A stretch of DNA of 64,000 nucleotides from contig NZ_PENZ01000034.1 of the NCBI RefSeq assembly GCF_003144395.1, positions 558,001 through 622,000 of the forward strand, written 5' to 3'. The notes under the pieces are model-generated. The model ran no database searches and was not told where the DNA came from. It saw only the letters and a program-made list of their open reading frames with translations. Each line of letters begins with the position of its first letter. The stretch's first letter is position 1. Below, piece after piece: positions 55,703-64,000 of this stretch. This DNA is from Proteus faecis. Its GTDB lineage: Bacteria; Pseudomonadota; Gammaproteobacteria; Enterobacterales; Enterobacteriaceae. The position numbers and the translations under genes were made by a program.

Positions 55703-57664
55703 TTAACTATCAGTAGTTGCTTCTTTACTCTGCGCTTTATTTTTTGTGGCGCTTGCTTTATGGCTTCCTTTAGTTACCGCCTTGCGCTTTTTATTATGCG
55801 CTGGTGCAGGAAGATTTCTGAAAGCTTGAATATTCGGACGCCGTTTCGCTTGTGTAATCAATTCTATCAAGGTGTTATTTAATGGCATCATAAAATCTTG
55901 ATATTTAAATTGTTTCTCACTGATTTGTGTGAGTATCGATTCCCAATGTGCGGTCATATCCGGTAAAGTTGCCATATCAGGTAATACATGAATTAATGCC
56001 CTACCCGCCGGCGTTGAATTAATGGCTCGCCCTTTTTTTTGCAAAAAGCCACGTTTAAATAATAGCTCAATGATCCCCGCCCTTGTCGCTTCAGTACCTA
56101 ATCCATCTGTCGCTCTTAGGATTTTCTTAAGTTCTTTATCTTGAACAAAGCGCGCAATTCCAGTCATAGCCGAAAGCAAAGTTGCATCAGTAAAAGGTCT
56201 TGGGGGCTGCGTTTGCTTTTCAACAATTTCACCCTTTTCACACAGCAACTCATCCCCTTTAGCGACTATTGGCAATGCAGAACCGTCATTTTCAGCATCT
56301 TGCTCTTTTGCCCCTAGTAATACTCGCCATCCTGATTGCGCTAAAAAACGTGCTTTAGCAATAAACTTACCATTTTCAATATCAAGTTCGATAACGCATT
56401 TACGATAAACAGCATCAGGCATAAATTGCATTAGATATTGGCGAGCAACGAGGTAATAAATATTTTTCTCATTTTCACTTAATGAGATATTACCCGTTTT
56501 TGCCGTTGGAATAATCGCATGGTGAGCATCAACTTTTTTATCATCCCAACAACGATTTTTTTTATCAATATCTAGGGTCTCTTGCGGTAATAGGCTTTGA
56601 TCATGTGTGCTAATCGCATTAATAACAGCATGGCGACCAGCAAAATGTTCATCAGGTAGATAACGACTGTCAGAACGCGGATACGTGATCAACTTATGCG
56701 TTTCATATAGGCGTTGGCACGTATCCAAGACTTGTTGTGCACTTAAACCAAAACGTTTTGCCGCTTCAATTTGTAATGCAGAGAGTGAAAAAGGAAGTGG
56801 GGCTATTTCAGACTCTTGCTTATCTTGATAATCCGTTACATACGCAGGTTTGTCTGTAATTCTCTCAACAACATGCTCGGCAAGTTTACGATTTAATAAT
56901 CGCCCTTCCTCATCTTGCCAAGGTTCGCAATGTTCACTTGGTTGCCAAATCGCGGTAAAGCGTTCATCAGCAGATGTTACAACATGTGCTTTAACTTCAA
57001 AGAAATCTTTAGGAACGAAGTTTTCAATTTCTTCATCACGACGAACGACTAAACCTAATACAGGCGTTTGTACACGCCCTACTGATAATACACCTTGGTA
57101 ACCATTGCGCTGACCTAAAAGTGTATAGGCTCGCGTCATGTTGATACCATAAAGCCAGTCTGCTCTTGCTCGTGCCAACGCAGATACGCATAATGGTACA
57201 AATTCATGGTTATACCGTAGTTTATCAATAGCACGCGTCACTGCCGCTGGGTTTAAGTCATTAATTAAGCAACGACGCGCCTGTTTTCTTTGCTCTTCAC
57301 TGATATTTAAATAGTTAAGCACTTCATCTACTAAGAGCTGACCTTCACGATCGGGGTCACCCGCGTGGATCACTTCTTGTGCCTGCTTAAGCAGTGTTTT
57401 GATGGTTTCCAACTGTTTTTTAACATCAGCTCGGGGCTTGAGTTGCCATTTTTCAGGAATAATGGGCAAATCATCTAACGACCAGCGGGCGTACCGCGGG
57501 TCGTATGCATCCGGCTCAGCTTGTTCAAGTAAGTGACCAACACACCACGTCACATACTGGTTATCACCACAAAGAATAAAGCCATCGCCCCGTTTATGAG
57601 GCTTTGGCAATACATCAGCAATAGCCCGAGCAAGGCTGGGTTTTTCTGCAATAAATAATCTCAT
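55703..57664 (-). CDS. topB: DNA topoisomerase III
   Basis: A 653-residue type IA topoisomerase, the same length as E. coli TopB. TOPRIM motif E-K-P-S-L-A-R-A-I (about 6-14) and D-P-D-R-E-G-Q (about 103-109); active-site tyrosine in [11 protein letters not shown] (about 328). It has a basic C-terminal tail rich in Lys. It resolves DNA links, often with RecQ. Follows selD by 4 bases in the ydjA-selD-topB operon, as in E. coli. Confidence 0.96.
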   Translation of the reverse strand: MRLFIAEKPSLARAIADVLPKPHKRGDGFILCGDNQYVTWCVGHLLEQAEPDAYDPRYARWSLDDLPIIPEKWQLKPRADVKKQLETIKTLLKQAQEVIHAGDPDREGQLLVDEVLNYLNISEEQRKQARRCLINDLNPAAVTRAIDKLRYNHEFVPLCVSALARARADWLYGINMTRAYTLLGQRNGYQGVLSVGRVQTPVLGLVVRRDEEIENFVPKDFFEVKAHVVTSADERFTAIWQPSEHCEPWQDEEGRLLNRKLAEHVVERITDKPAYVTDYQDKQESEIAPLPFSLSALQIEAAKRFGLSAQQVLDTCQRLYETHKLITYPRSDSRYLPDEHFAGRHAVINAISTHDQSLLPQETLDIDKKNRCWDDKKVDAHHAIIPTAKTGNISLSENEKNIYYLVARQYLMQFMPDAVYRKCVIELDIENGKFIAKARFLAQSGWRVLLGAKEQDAENDGSALPIVAKGDELLCEKGEIVEKQTQPPRPFTDATLLSAMTGIARFVQDKELKKILRATDGLGTEATRAGIIELLFKRGFLQKKGRAINSTPAGRALIHVLPDMATLPDMTAHWESILTQISEKQFKYQDFMMPLNNTLIELITQAKRRPNIQAFRNLPAPAHNKKRKAVTKGSHKASATKNKAQSKEATTDS

Positions 57665-57668
57665 TACG

Positions 57669-58712
57669 TTAGTTAGTCACTTCAATCAACGCTTTTCCAG
57701 CTACTGGCGCAGTTAGTTCACCAATAGAAGTTAATTCGATATTAAAACGTGAGGCAACTTCCTTCACTTGTTCAACCGCTTCAGGTAATACTGCTAATAA
57801 TAAGCCACCTGATGTTTGTGGATCACAGAGTAATTTGCGTTGCATTTCAGTGATCTCACCAATTAAATGACCATAACTCTCAAAGTTACGATTTGTACCA
57901 CCCGGAACACAGCCTTGTTCAATATAAGACTCGACTTCTGGCAACCTTGGTACTTGTGAGAAGTGAATAGTCGCTTGTACACCAGAGCCATCACAGATTT
58001 CACTTAAGTGCCCTAATAAACCAAAGCCAGTAACATCGGTCATTGCAGTGACACCATCGATATCTGAAAAATCAGAACCGGCTTTATTCATGCGACACAT
58101 AATTTCTGTCGCTAAACCTTGGTGTTCTGGTTTTAATAGACCTTTCTTCTCAGCAGTTGTTAATACACCAATACCCAAAGGTTTAGTTAAAAAAAGCTGA
58201 CATCCTGCTTTAGCTTCACTGTTTTTCTTCACTTTGCTCACAGGCACGACACCCGTTACAGCAAGACCGAAAATAGGTTCTGGCGCATCAATTGAGTGAC
58301 CACCAGCCAATGAAATTCCCGCTTCTTGACAAGCAGCTCGACCACCTTCAATCACTTCTCGTGCAATTTCCGGTGCCAGTTTATTAATTGGCCAACCTAA
58401 AATAGCAATCGCCATAATAGGTTTTCCACCCATTGCAAAAATATCGCTGATTGCATTTGTTGCAGCGATGCGACCAAAATCATAAGGATTATCAACGATT
58501 GGCATAAAGAAATCGGTGGTGCTAATAATACCTGTACCATTTCCTAAATCATAAACAGCGGCATCATCTTTGGTTTCATTACCAACAAGTAAATGAGGAT
58601 CATGAAATTTAGCTTGTTCGCTATGTAAAATGGTTTCTAAAACTTTTGGCGAGATTTTACAACCACAACCTGCACCATGACTGTATTGTGTTAAACGAAT
58701 TGCTTCAGACAT
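57669..58712 (-). CDS. selD: Selenide, water dikinase (selenophosphate synthetase)
   Basis: A 347-residue enzyme making selenophosphate from selenide and ATP for selenocysteine and selenouridine. The N-terminal active-site G-A-G-C-G-C-K-I (about 14-21) uses cysteine, not selenocysteine. It has the conserved Asp and Gly segments [11 protein letters not shown] and A-G-G-H-S-I-D. Same length as E. coli SelD (347). Middle of ydjA-selD-topB. Confidence 0.96.
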   Translation of the reverse strand: MSEAIRLTQYSHGAGCGCKISPKVLETILHSEQAKFHDPHLLVGNETKDDAAVYDLGNGTGIISTTDFFMPIVDNPYDFGRIAATNAISDIFAMGGKPIMAIAILGWPINKLAPEIAREVIEGGRAACQEAGISLAGGHSIDAPEPIFGLAVTGVVPVSKVKKNSEAKAGCQLFLTKPLGIGVLTTAEKKGLLKPEHQGLATEIMCRMNKAGSDFSDIDGVTAMTDVTGFGLLGHLSEICDGSGVQATIHFSQVPRLPEVESYIEQGCVPGGTNRNFESYGHLIGEITEMQRKLLCDPQTSGGLLLAVLPEAVEQVKEVASRFNIELTSIGELTAPVAGKALIEVTN

Positions 58713-58729
58713 AACATGCCATCCTTTTT

Positions 58730-59281
58730 TTAAAAATAAGTCACAAAATCAGTTAAGTCAGCAGGAGAAACCGTCATTGGTGCTTTTAAAGCTGGCGTGC
58801 CTAAATAAAGAAAACCAATAATCTGGTCGTGTTCACCACAGCCAAGTCCTTCTCTTACCACAGCATCATGAGTCCAAGAGCCTGAACGCCAAATTCCCCC
58901 AAATCCTTGAGCAACAGCGGCCATTTGCATTGCTTGTACGCAACAACCCGCTGCAACAACTTGCTCCCATTCAGGAACTTTAGGATGATCTTTCACTTTC
59001 GCAATCACTGTGATGATCAGTGGGGCACGAAAAGGTGCATTTTTTGCTTTTTCTTCAACCTCGGGGCCTAAATTACTCACAACTGCAGCTTTATGTAGCA
59101 ATTGACTAAAACGCTCAATGCCTTCATTTTGCATCACAACGAAATGCCAAGGTTTGAGTGCACCATGATCAGGCGCGCGCATACCCGCTTGTAAAATAGT
59201 ATTGAGGGCTTCACTATCAGGGGCTGGAGTAGTCAGTCGGGAAGCTGAACGGCGGTTCAAAAGCAGTGTTAATGCATCCAT
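58730..59281 (-). CDS. ydjA: Nitroreductase-like protein YdjA
   Basis: A 183-residue FMN-dependent nitroreductase-family protein, with R-R-S-A-S-R-L near the N-terminus, [12 protein letters not shown] and G-F-G-G-I-W-R-S-G. Length as in E. coli YdjA (183). Substrate unknown. First gene of the ydjA-selD-topB operon; 17 bases before selD. Ribosome binding site AGGAGAATAAA. Confidence 0.93.
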   Translation of the reverse strand: MDALTLLLNRRSASRLTTPAPDSEALNTILQAGMRAPDHGALKPWHFVVMQNEGIERFSQLLHKAAVVSNLGPEVEEKAKNAPFRAPLIITVIAKVKDHPKVPEWEQVVAAGCCVQAMQMAAVAQGFGGIWRSGSWTHDAVVREGLGCGEHDQIIGFLYLGTPALKAPMTVSPADLTDFVTYF

Positions 59282-59814
59282 TTTATTCTCCTGTCAGCAT
59301 TTTATTTTAGCAAGATCCCATTCTTATGGGGATGGACAGTTCTTATCAATTCGCAGTATAACAAACTGTTATATTACCACCATCCACAAATTTAGGCGGA
59401 AATTTTTCTAAAAATCAGCAATATGGTTATTTAATCGTAAATTATTGTTCATAAAATGATTAACCTCAGCCTACTCCATTAATTTAAGTTTATTTTGATC
59501 TTTAATTCGACGATTTCTTATATTCGTTTGATGCCTTTTTGTGTGAATTTATTTGGCTATTTTTACGTAAAATAACTGTTTACTTAATAACACCTTAAGC
59601 AAAAAGTTATCATTCGTGGTTTCCTAAAAATCAATGACAGACATTCAATAAGAGCTATATTAGAATATTCCTTTATTGTTATTGCTATTCTCTCTATTGC
59701 TAACAACATTCTTTGTTTTAATAGTATGAGATTATGTGGATGTAACCTGCTTACCAATAATTCTAGCATGACTGTTTAGGATTAAATTTTAGCTTTACAT
59801 GATGTGGAGATAAT
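59282..59814. other. Divergent region between ydjA and sppA
   Basis: 533 AT-rich bases with no convincing gene. Must hold promoters for both. No clear operator seen. Confidence 0.55.
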
Positions 59815-61671
59815 ATGAATAAAATTATGGAGTTAATAGGCGTAATATTAAAATTCAGTTGGCAAGCCATTAACTTTATCAGGAAATTAATCTTAAACGT
59901 TATTTTCTTTTTCCTTCTCTTTATGGTTATTGGTATTTTCTTAATTAGTAAGGAAGCACAAAAACCGATGGATTATGAAGGTGCCCTTCTTGTTGACCTT
60001 AAAGGCGTAATTGTTGACCAAACTGCAACCCAAAATCCCTTAGGAGAAGTTGGACGTGAACTTTTAGGCGTTTCTAGTAGCCAGCTCCAAGAAAATTCAT
60101 TATTTGAAGTTGTCGATACGTTACGACGAGCAACACAAGATCCCAAAATTAAAGGTATGGTGCTTAAACTTGATGAATTTGCAGGCGCAGACCAGCCTTC
60201 GCTAAATTATATTGGTAAGGCACTTAATGAATTTAAAAAGACAGGCAAACCGATTTTTGCAGTAAGTGGCTATTACAGTCAACCACAGTATTATCTCGCT
60301 TCTTATGCAGATAAAATTTATCTCACTCCTCAAGGTGCCGTGGGCGTTTATGGTTTTGGCTTTCAAAATCTCTATTACAAAACACTGTTAGAAAATTTAA
60401 AAGTAAGTACTCATATTTTCCGCGTAGGAACATATAAATCCGCGGTTGAACCATTAATGCGTAATGACATGTCTGCAGAATCGCGAGAAGCTTCATTACG
60501 TTTAGTTAATTCACTGTGGTCTACTTATTTAACCCAAGTTGCAGAAAACCGTAGCATTACCAAAGAAGATGTTTTCCCTGGTGCAAAAGAGATGATTGCA
60601 CAGCTACGCAATGCAGATGGTGATAACGCAACTTATGCGCTAAATCGTAAATTAGTGGATTCTGTAAGCTCATACGCTCAATTTGAAGCAGATATGACAG
60701 AAACTTTCCAGTGGGATAAAGAGAACCAACAATTTAACAATATCAGCATTTATGATTATGCTGATACATTGACTTCATCATTACCTGCAAATGACGAAGG
60801 AAATATTGCTGTAGTCGTTGTTCAAGGAGCCATTATTGATGGTGAAAGTATCCCTGGTTCTGCTGGGGGTTCAACTATTGCTAATCAAATTCGCCAAGCA
60901 CGTTTAGATCCGAATATTAAGGCACTTGTATTACGTGTAAATAGCCCTGGAGGTAGTGTTTCTGCATCAGAGCAAATACGCAGTGAAGTTGCCGCCTTTA
61001 AACAACAGAAAAAACATGTGGTTGTTTCAATGGGAGGTTTAGCCGCATCAGGTGGATATTGGATCTCAACCCCTGCAAATAAGATTATTGCCAGCCCATC
61101 AACATTAACTGGCTCAATTGGTATTTTTGGCGTTATTAATACCTTTGAAAATAGTCTAGAGTCTATTGGTGTTTATACTGATGGTGTCACGACTTCACCA
61201 TTAGCAGGATTATCTGTCACAAATAAACTACCTGAAGAGTTTGCAGAACTTTTACAATTAAATATCGAAAGTGGTTATAAAACGTTTATTAATTTAGTAG
61301 CAGAATCTCGCAAAAAAACACCAGCTCAAATTGACCGTATTGCTCAAGGTCGAGTGTGGGTAGGAATAGATGCAAAAAATGTGGGTTTAGTCGATGAGTT
61401 TGGTGATTTTGATGATGCTATTGATGCTGTGGCTAAAATGGCAAAAATTGACCAACCTGTTGTTGATTGGATGAAACCTGAATTGAGCCTGTCAGAGCAG
61501 ATCATAATGAGTTTATCGTCTAATGCAAAAGCGCTCCTTCCTGATCCATTACAAGCGTATATACCTGCACCTGTTTTAAAAGAAGTGAAAACACAGACAG
61601 AGTTTTATCGCAATATGAACGATCCGTTAAACCGCTATGCGTACTGTTTATCTTGTGGGGATATTCAATAA
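59815..61671 (+). CDS. sppA: Signal peptide peptidase SppA (protease IV)
   Basis: A 618-residue inner-membrane serine protease with one N-terminal helix (about 23-45) and a periplasmic body made of two S49 repeats. The catalytic lysine is in R-V-G-T-Y-K-S-A-V-E-P-L (about 206) and the serine in M-G-G-L-A-A-S-G-G-Y-W (about 408). It digests cleaved signal peptides. Length equals E. coli SppA (618). Followed by ansA, as in E. coli. Confidence 0.96.
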   Translation: MNKIMELIGVILKFSWQAINFIRKLILNVIFFFLLFMVIGIFLISKEAQKPMDYEGALLVDLKGVIVDQTATQNPLGEVGRELLGVSSSQLQENSLFEVVDTLRRATQDPKIKGMVLKLDEFAGADQPSLNYIGKALNEFKKTGKPIFAVSGYYSQPQYYLASYADKIYLTPQGAVGVYGFGFQNLYYKTLLENLKVSTHIFRVGTYKSAVEPLMRNDMSAESREASLRLVNSLWSTYLTQVAENRSITKEDVFPGAKEMIAQLRNADGDNATYALNRKLVDSVSSYAQFEADMTETFQWDKENQQFNNISIYDYADTLTSSLPANDEGNIAVVVVQGAIIDGESIPGSAGGSTIANQIRQARLDPNIKALVLRVNSPGGSVSASEQIRSEVAAFKQQKKHVVVSMGGLAASGGYWISTPANKIIASPSTLTGSIGIFGVINTFENSLESIGVYTDGVTTSPLAGLSVTNKLPEEFAELLQLNIESGYKTFINLVAESRKKTPAQIDRIAQGRVWVGIDAKNVGLVDEFGDFDDAIDAVAKMAKIDQPVVDWMKPELSLSEQIIMSLSSNAKALLPDPLQAYIPAPVLKEVKTQTEFYRNMNDPLNRYAYCLSCGDIQ

Positions 61672-61683
61672 TCTTTTCCACTC

Positions 61684-61727
61684 ATACACCTGCTCACACT
61701 GAGCAGGTGTATTTATCCATTTTTTCT
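61684..61727 (+). terminator. sppA terminator
   Basis: ATACACCTGCTC/GAGCAGGTGTAT stem (61684-61695 with 61701-61712), then TTATCCATTTTTT. Confidence 0.8.
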
Positions 61728-61915
61728 CACTTTTTATAGCACAATACTCTGATGAGCAATATTCACTCATTTATATCTACGCTATTTTTAACACAATGAT
61801 TTAAAGAAAATATTAGTTGTTCTCTATTTTCTTTTTTAGCATCCTTTCCTTTTTTTATTCTGCAAACTCCCTATAATCAGGTATTTCTCACAGCTTAATA
61901 AGAGTGCTTTGTCTG

Positions 61916-62938
61916 ATGCAAAAGAAATCAATCTACGTTGTTTATACTGGCGGTACTATTGGTATGCAACATTCTGAACATGGCTATATTCCTGTATCAG
62001 GACATTTACAACGCCAATTAGCTAAAATGCCAGAATTCCACCGTGAGGAAATGCCTGATTTTACAATCAAAGAGCACCTTCCTTTAATTGATTCTTCAAA
62101 TATCACACCAGAAGATTGGCAATCTATCGCTGATGATATAAATGAAAATTATCACAACTATGATGGATTCGTTATTCTTCATGGCACTGATACCATGGCA
62201 TTTACCGCATCAGCACTCTCTTTTATGTTTGAGGATCTTAGCAAGCCAATTATCGTTACTGGCTCTCAAATTCCTTTAGAAGCCTTACGATCTGACGGAC
62301 AAACAAACCTATTAAATGCGCTTTATCTCGCTGCACATCATCCCATTAATGAAGTAGCACTCTTCTTCAATAACACGCTGTATCGCGGAAACCGCACAGT
62401 AAAAGCACATGCTGATGGTTTTAATGCCTTTGCATCGCCGAATAGCGCACCGCTACTCGAAGCTGGCATTAATATTAAACAATTTAAAATTAATTCTTTT
62501 CCAAAAGGAAATGGTAAATTTACTACACATAATATTACGCCTCAGCCTATTGGTGTTGTCACAATTTATCCGGGTCTTTCCGATGAAGTGGTGAAAAATA
62601 TCCTGATGCAACCAGTGAAAGCCTTAATATTGCGCTCTTATGGTGTCGGCAATGCCCCATCACACCCAGCTCTCCTTTCTACCCTACGTGAAGCAACAGA
62701 GCGTGGTATTGTTGTTATCAACCTTACACAATGTATTTCTGGCCGCGTAAATATGGAAGGTTATGCAACAGGTCAAGCATTAGTGGAAGTGGGTGTGATC
62801 AGTGGCTTTGATATGACATTTGAAGCAACATTAACTAAACTGCATTATCTCCTTAGCCAACAATATAATTACACTGAAATCTGTCGACTAATGCAACAAA
62901 ACCTACGCGGTGAAATGACATTAGACGATAACGACTAA
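61916..62938 (+). CDS. ansA: L-asparaginase I (cytoplasmic)
   Basis: A 340-residue enzyme with the two catalytic threonine motifs Y-T-G-G-T-I-G-M-Q (about 10-18) and H-G-T-D-T-M-A-F-T (about 89-97). No signal peptide, so cytoplasmic type I. The ATG at 61916 matches the start of E. coli AnsA (MQKKSIYV); the GTG at 61904 is a poorer choice. Followed by pncA at 22 bases; likely one operon. Confidence 0.95.
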   Translation: MQKKSIYVVYTGGTIGMQHSEHGYIPVSGHLQRQLAKMPEFHREEMPDFTIKEHLPLIDSSNITPEDWQSIADDINENYHNYDGFVILHGTDTMAFTASALSFMFEDLSKPIIVTGSQIPLEALRSDGQTNLLNALYLAAHHPINEVALFFNNTLYRGNRTVKAHADGFNAFASPNSAPLLEAGINIKQFKINSFPKGNGKFTTHNITPQPIGVVTIYPGLSDEVVKNILMQPVKALILRSYGVGNAPSHPALLSTLREATERGIVVINLTQCISGRVNMEGYATGQALVEVGVISGFDMTFEATLTKLHYLLSQQYNYTEICRLMQQNLRGEMTLDDND

Positions 62939-62960
62939 GTTTAATCTAAAGGTAAAACTG

Positions 62961-63605
62961 GTGAAAAATTCCGCCCTATTATTGGTTGATATACAAAATG
63001 ATTTTTGTACAGGTGGTGCATTAGCTGTTAATGAAAGCGACATGGTTATACAAACAGCCAACCAACTTATTCATAATTTCAAGCAATCTAAAAATCCTAT
63101 TATCGCCAGTTTAGATTGGCATCCAGCCGATCATCTTAGTTTTGCTGAAAATTCAGGCACTACGGTGGGAGAAATCGGTACACTAAATGGATTACCACAA
63201 GTTTGGTGGCCAGTTCATTGTGTACAACATTCTTCTGGTGCTGCATTTCATCCTGAATTAAACCAAGAATTAATTAATCACATTATTTATAAAGGGCAAA
63301 ACCCCCTTATTGATAGTTATAGTGCTTTTTTTGATAACGACCATGAATATCAAACAGGCTTACACACACTTTTACAGACGCTCAATATAAAACATCTTTA
63401 TATTTTAGGAATTGCTACAGATTACTGTGTCAAATTTACAGTGCTAGATGCGTTATTATTAGGATATCAGGTCTCAGTCATTACAGACGGTTGTCGCGGT
63501 GTAAATATTCAAGATGACGATAGCGAAAAAGCGCTAGAAGAGATGCAAGCAAAGGGGGCGACATTAATTGATTCAGCGCATTGGCTTAATCGTAACAATC
63601 AATAA
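62961..63605 (+). CDS. pncA: Nicotinamidase (pyrazinamidase)
   Basis: A 214-residue isochorismatase-fold enzyme that turns nicotinamide into nicotinate for NAD recycling. The catalytic Asp is in L-L-V-D-I-Q-N-D-F (about 10), the Lys in Y-K-G-Q-N-P (about 111), and the Cys in I-A-T-D-Y-C-V-K-F-T (about 156). Metal ligands are in D-W-H-P-A-D-H. GTG start. Downstream of ansA, as in E. coli. Confidence 0.96.
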   Translation: MKNSALLLVDIQNDFCTGGALAVNESDMVIQTANQLIHNFKQSKNPIIASLDWHPADHLSFAENSGTTVGEIGTLNGLPQVWWPVHCVQHSSGAAFHPELNQELINHIIYKGQNPLIDSYSAFFDNDHEYQTGLHTLLQTLNIKHLYILGIATDYCVKFTVLDALLLGYQVSVITDGCRGVNIQDDDSEKALEEMQAKGATLIDSAHWLNRNNQ

Positions 63606-63641
63606 TTTCGCAGTCGTTTCGTTTTTTATCATCATTAAATG

Positions 63642-63689
63642 AAAAAGGAGATACTATTAACCAACTTGGTTAATAAATATCCCCTTTTT
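63642..63689. terminator. Bidirectional terminator between pncA and yeaC
   Basis: A long imperfect stem with AAAAAGG at one end and CCCCTTTTT at the other, and TATTAACCA/TTGGTTAATA in the middle. It fits both convergent genes. Confidence 0.82.
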
Positions 63690-63718
63690 ATCTCTATTCT
63701 ATTCATTTAACACTGGTT

Positions 63719-64000
63719 TTAGTCATCATCCATTGGCGTTAACGTTGCTAAACGTTCAGATTGAAACTGAGCTTTTAATTCTTGTTTGCTCTTCATGGTA
63801 ATTTGCCCATTAGTTCCTACTGTCATATGTTCAGGTGTATGGTTATTTTTCGCCTGCCATAATAAAACAATCTGCATACAATGCTCTTTTTGCTCAGCAG
63901 TCAATGCAACGCCATCAGGCCATTTACCCAGTTCAACTGCGGTTGAAATACGCTGATATATTTCTGGTGTTACCATCGAAATAAGTTCATTAACTTCCAT
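63719..64000 (-). CDS. yeaC: YeaC family protein (DUF1315)
   Basis: A 93-residue protein aligning with E. coli YeaC along most of its length (T-P-E-I-Y-Q-R, E-L-G-K-W-P-D-G-V-A-L-T, then N-G-Q-x-x-M-K-S-K-Q-E-L-K). Function unknown. The reading frame is complete and its ATG is the last three bases of the window, so its ribosome binding site and the upstream neighbour (msrB in E. coli) are outside. Confidence 0.92.
   Translation of the reverse strand: MEVNELISMVTPEIYQRISTAVELGKWPDGVALTAEQKEHCMQIVLLWQAKNNHTPEHMTVGTNGQITMKSKQELKAQFQSERLATLTPMDDD

Noticed and set aside
57669..58712. SelD as a selenoprotein
   Set aside because: The active-site codon is for cysteine (G-A-G-C-G-C) and there is no in-frame TGA.
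59584..59769. 61-residue minus-strand frame before sppA
   Set aside because: No ribosome binding site, composition like the AT-rich spacer, and no recognisable domain.

Overview
The window is a stretch of enterobacterial chromosome that is AT-rich. The best fit is the genus Proteus (Morganellaceae). The reasons are the low GC content, protein sequences close to but clearly diverged from E. coli, an MrpJ-type regulator beside a chaperone-usher fimbrial operon, and tandem oppA genes. Most of it is core genome. No prophage, integron, CRISPR array or complete insertion sequence was found.

Layout. (1) 1-8.3 kb: a small membrane protein, a UspF-type stress protein, a stand-alone NAD(P)HX dehydratase, yecF, a small secreted protein, an ERIC repeat next to an IS200/IS605-like end hairpin, hemB, a HIT-family protein and the codBA cytosine operon with a PurR box. 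(2) 8.6-14.7 kb: the choline-to-glycine-betaine locus betIBA with divergent betT and a BetI-like operator. (3) 14.9-16.1 kb: a PLP aminotransferase with a Tat export signal. (4) 16.1-22.9 kb: a six-gene fimbrial operon preceded by an MrpJ-like regulator, unusually AT-rich. (5) 23.6-31.1 kb: oppABCDF plus a second oppA-like gene. (6) 31.7-36.0 kb: nirB-nirD-cysG, nitrite reduction and siroheme synthesis, with a perfect FNR box and no nirC. (7) 36.3-41.4 kb: a five-gene peptide/nickel-type ABC importer whose first permease gene is frameshifted. (8) 41.5-53.5 kb: ychE, adhE, tdk, hns, a UDP-glucuronate 4-epimerase, galU, rssB, ychJ, purU and tRNA-Tyr. This is close to the E. coli order, but rssA is missing and the epimerase is inserted. 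(9) 53.5-64 kb: a LysR-type regulator, xthA, the ydjA-selD-topB operon, sppA, ansA, pncA and yeaC, matching another E. coli segment. The tRNA-Tyr gene lies at the junction of the two syntenic blocks.

Themes. Three transport or surface operons (fimbriae, opp and the second ABC importer) have an intrinsic-terminator-like hairpin just after the gene for the abundant extracytoplasmic component, which would let that protein be made in excess. Anaerobic and fermentative functions (nirBD, adhE) carry recognisable FNR, NarL/NarP and CRP sites. The most unusual items are the Tat-exported aminotransferase, the frameshift in the EAA loop of the ABC permease, the 5'-located MrpJ-like regulator, the IS605-end/ERIC composite and a possible unannotated small RNA between adhE and tdk. 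I found no clearly novel multi-gene system; most of the window is well-known biology.
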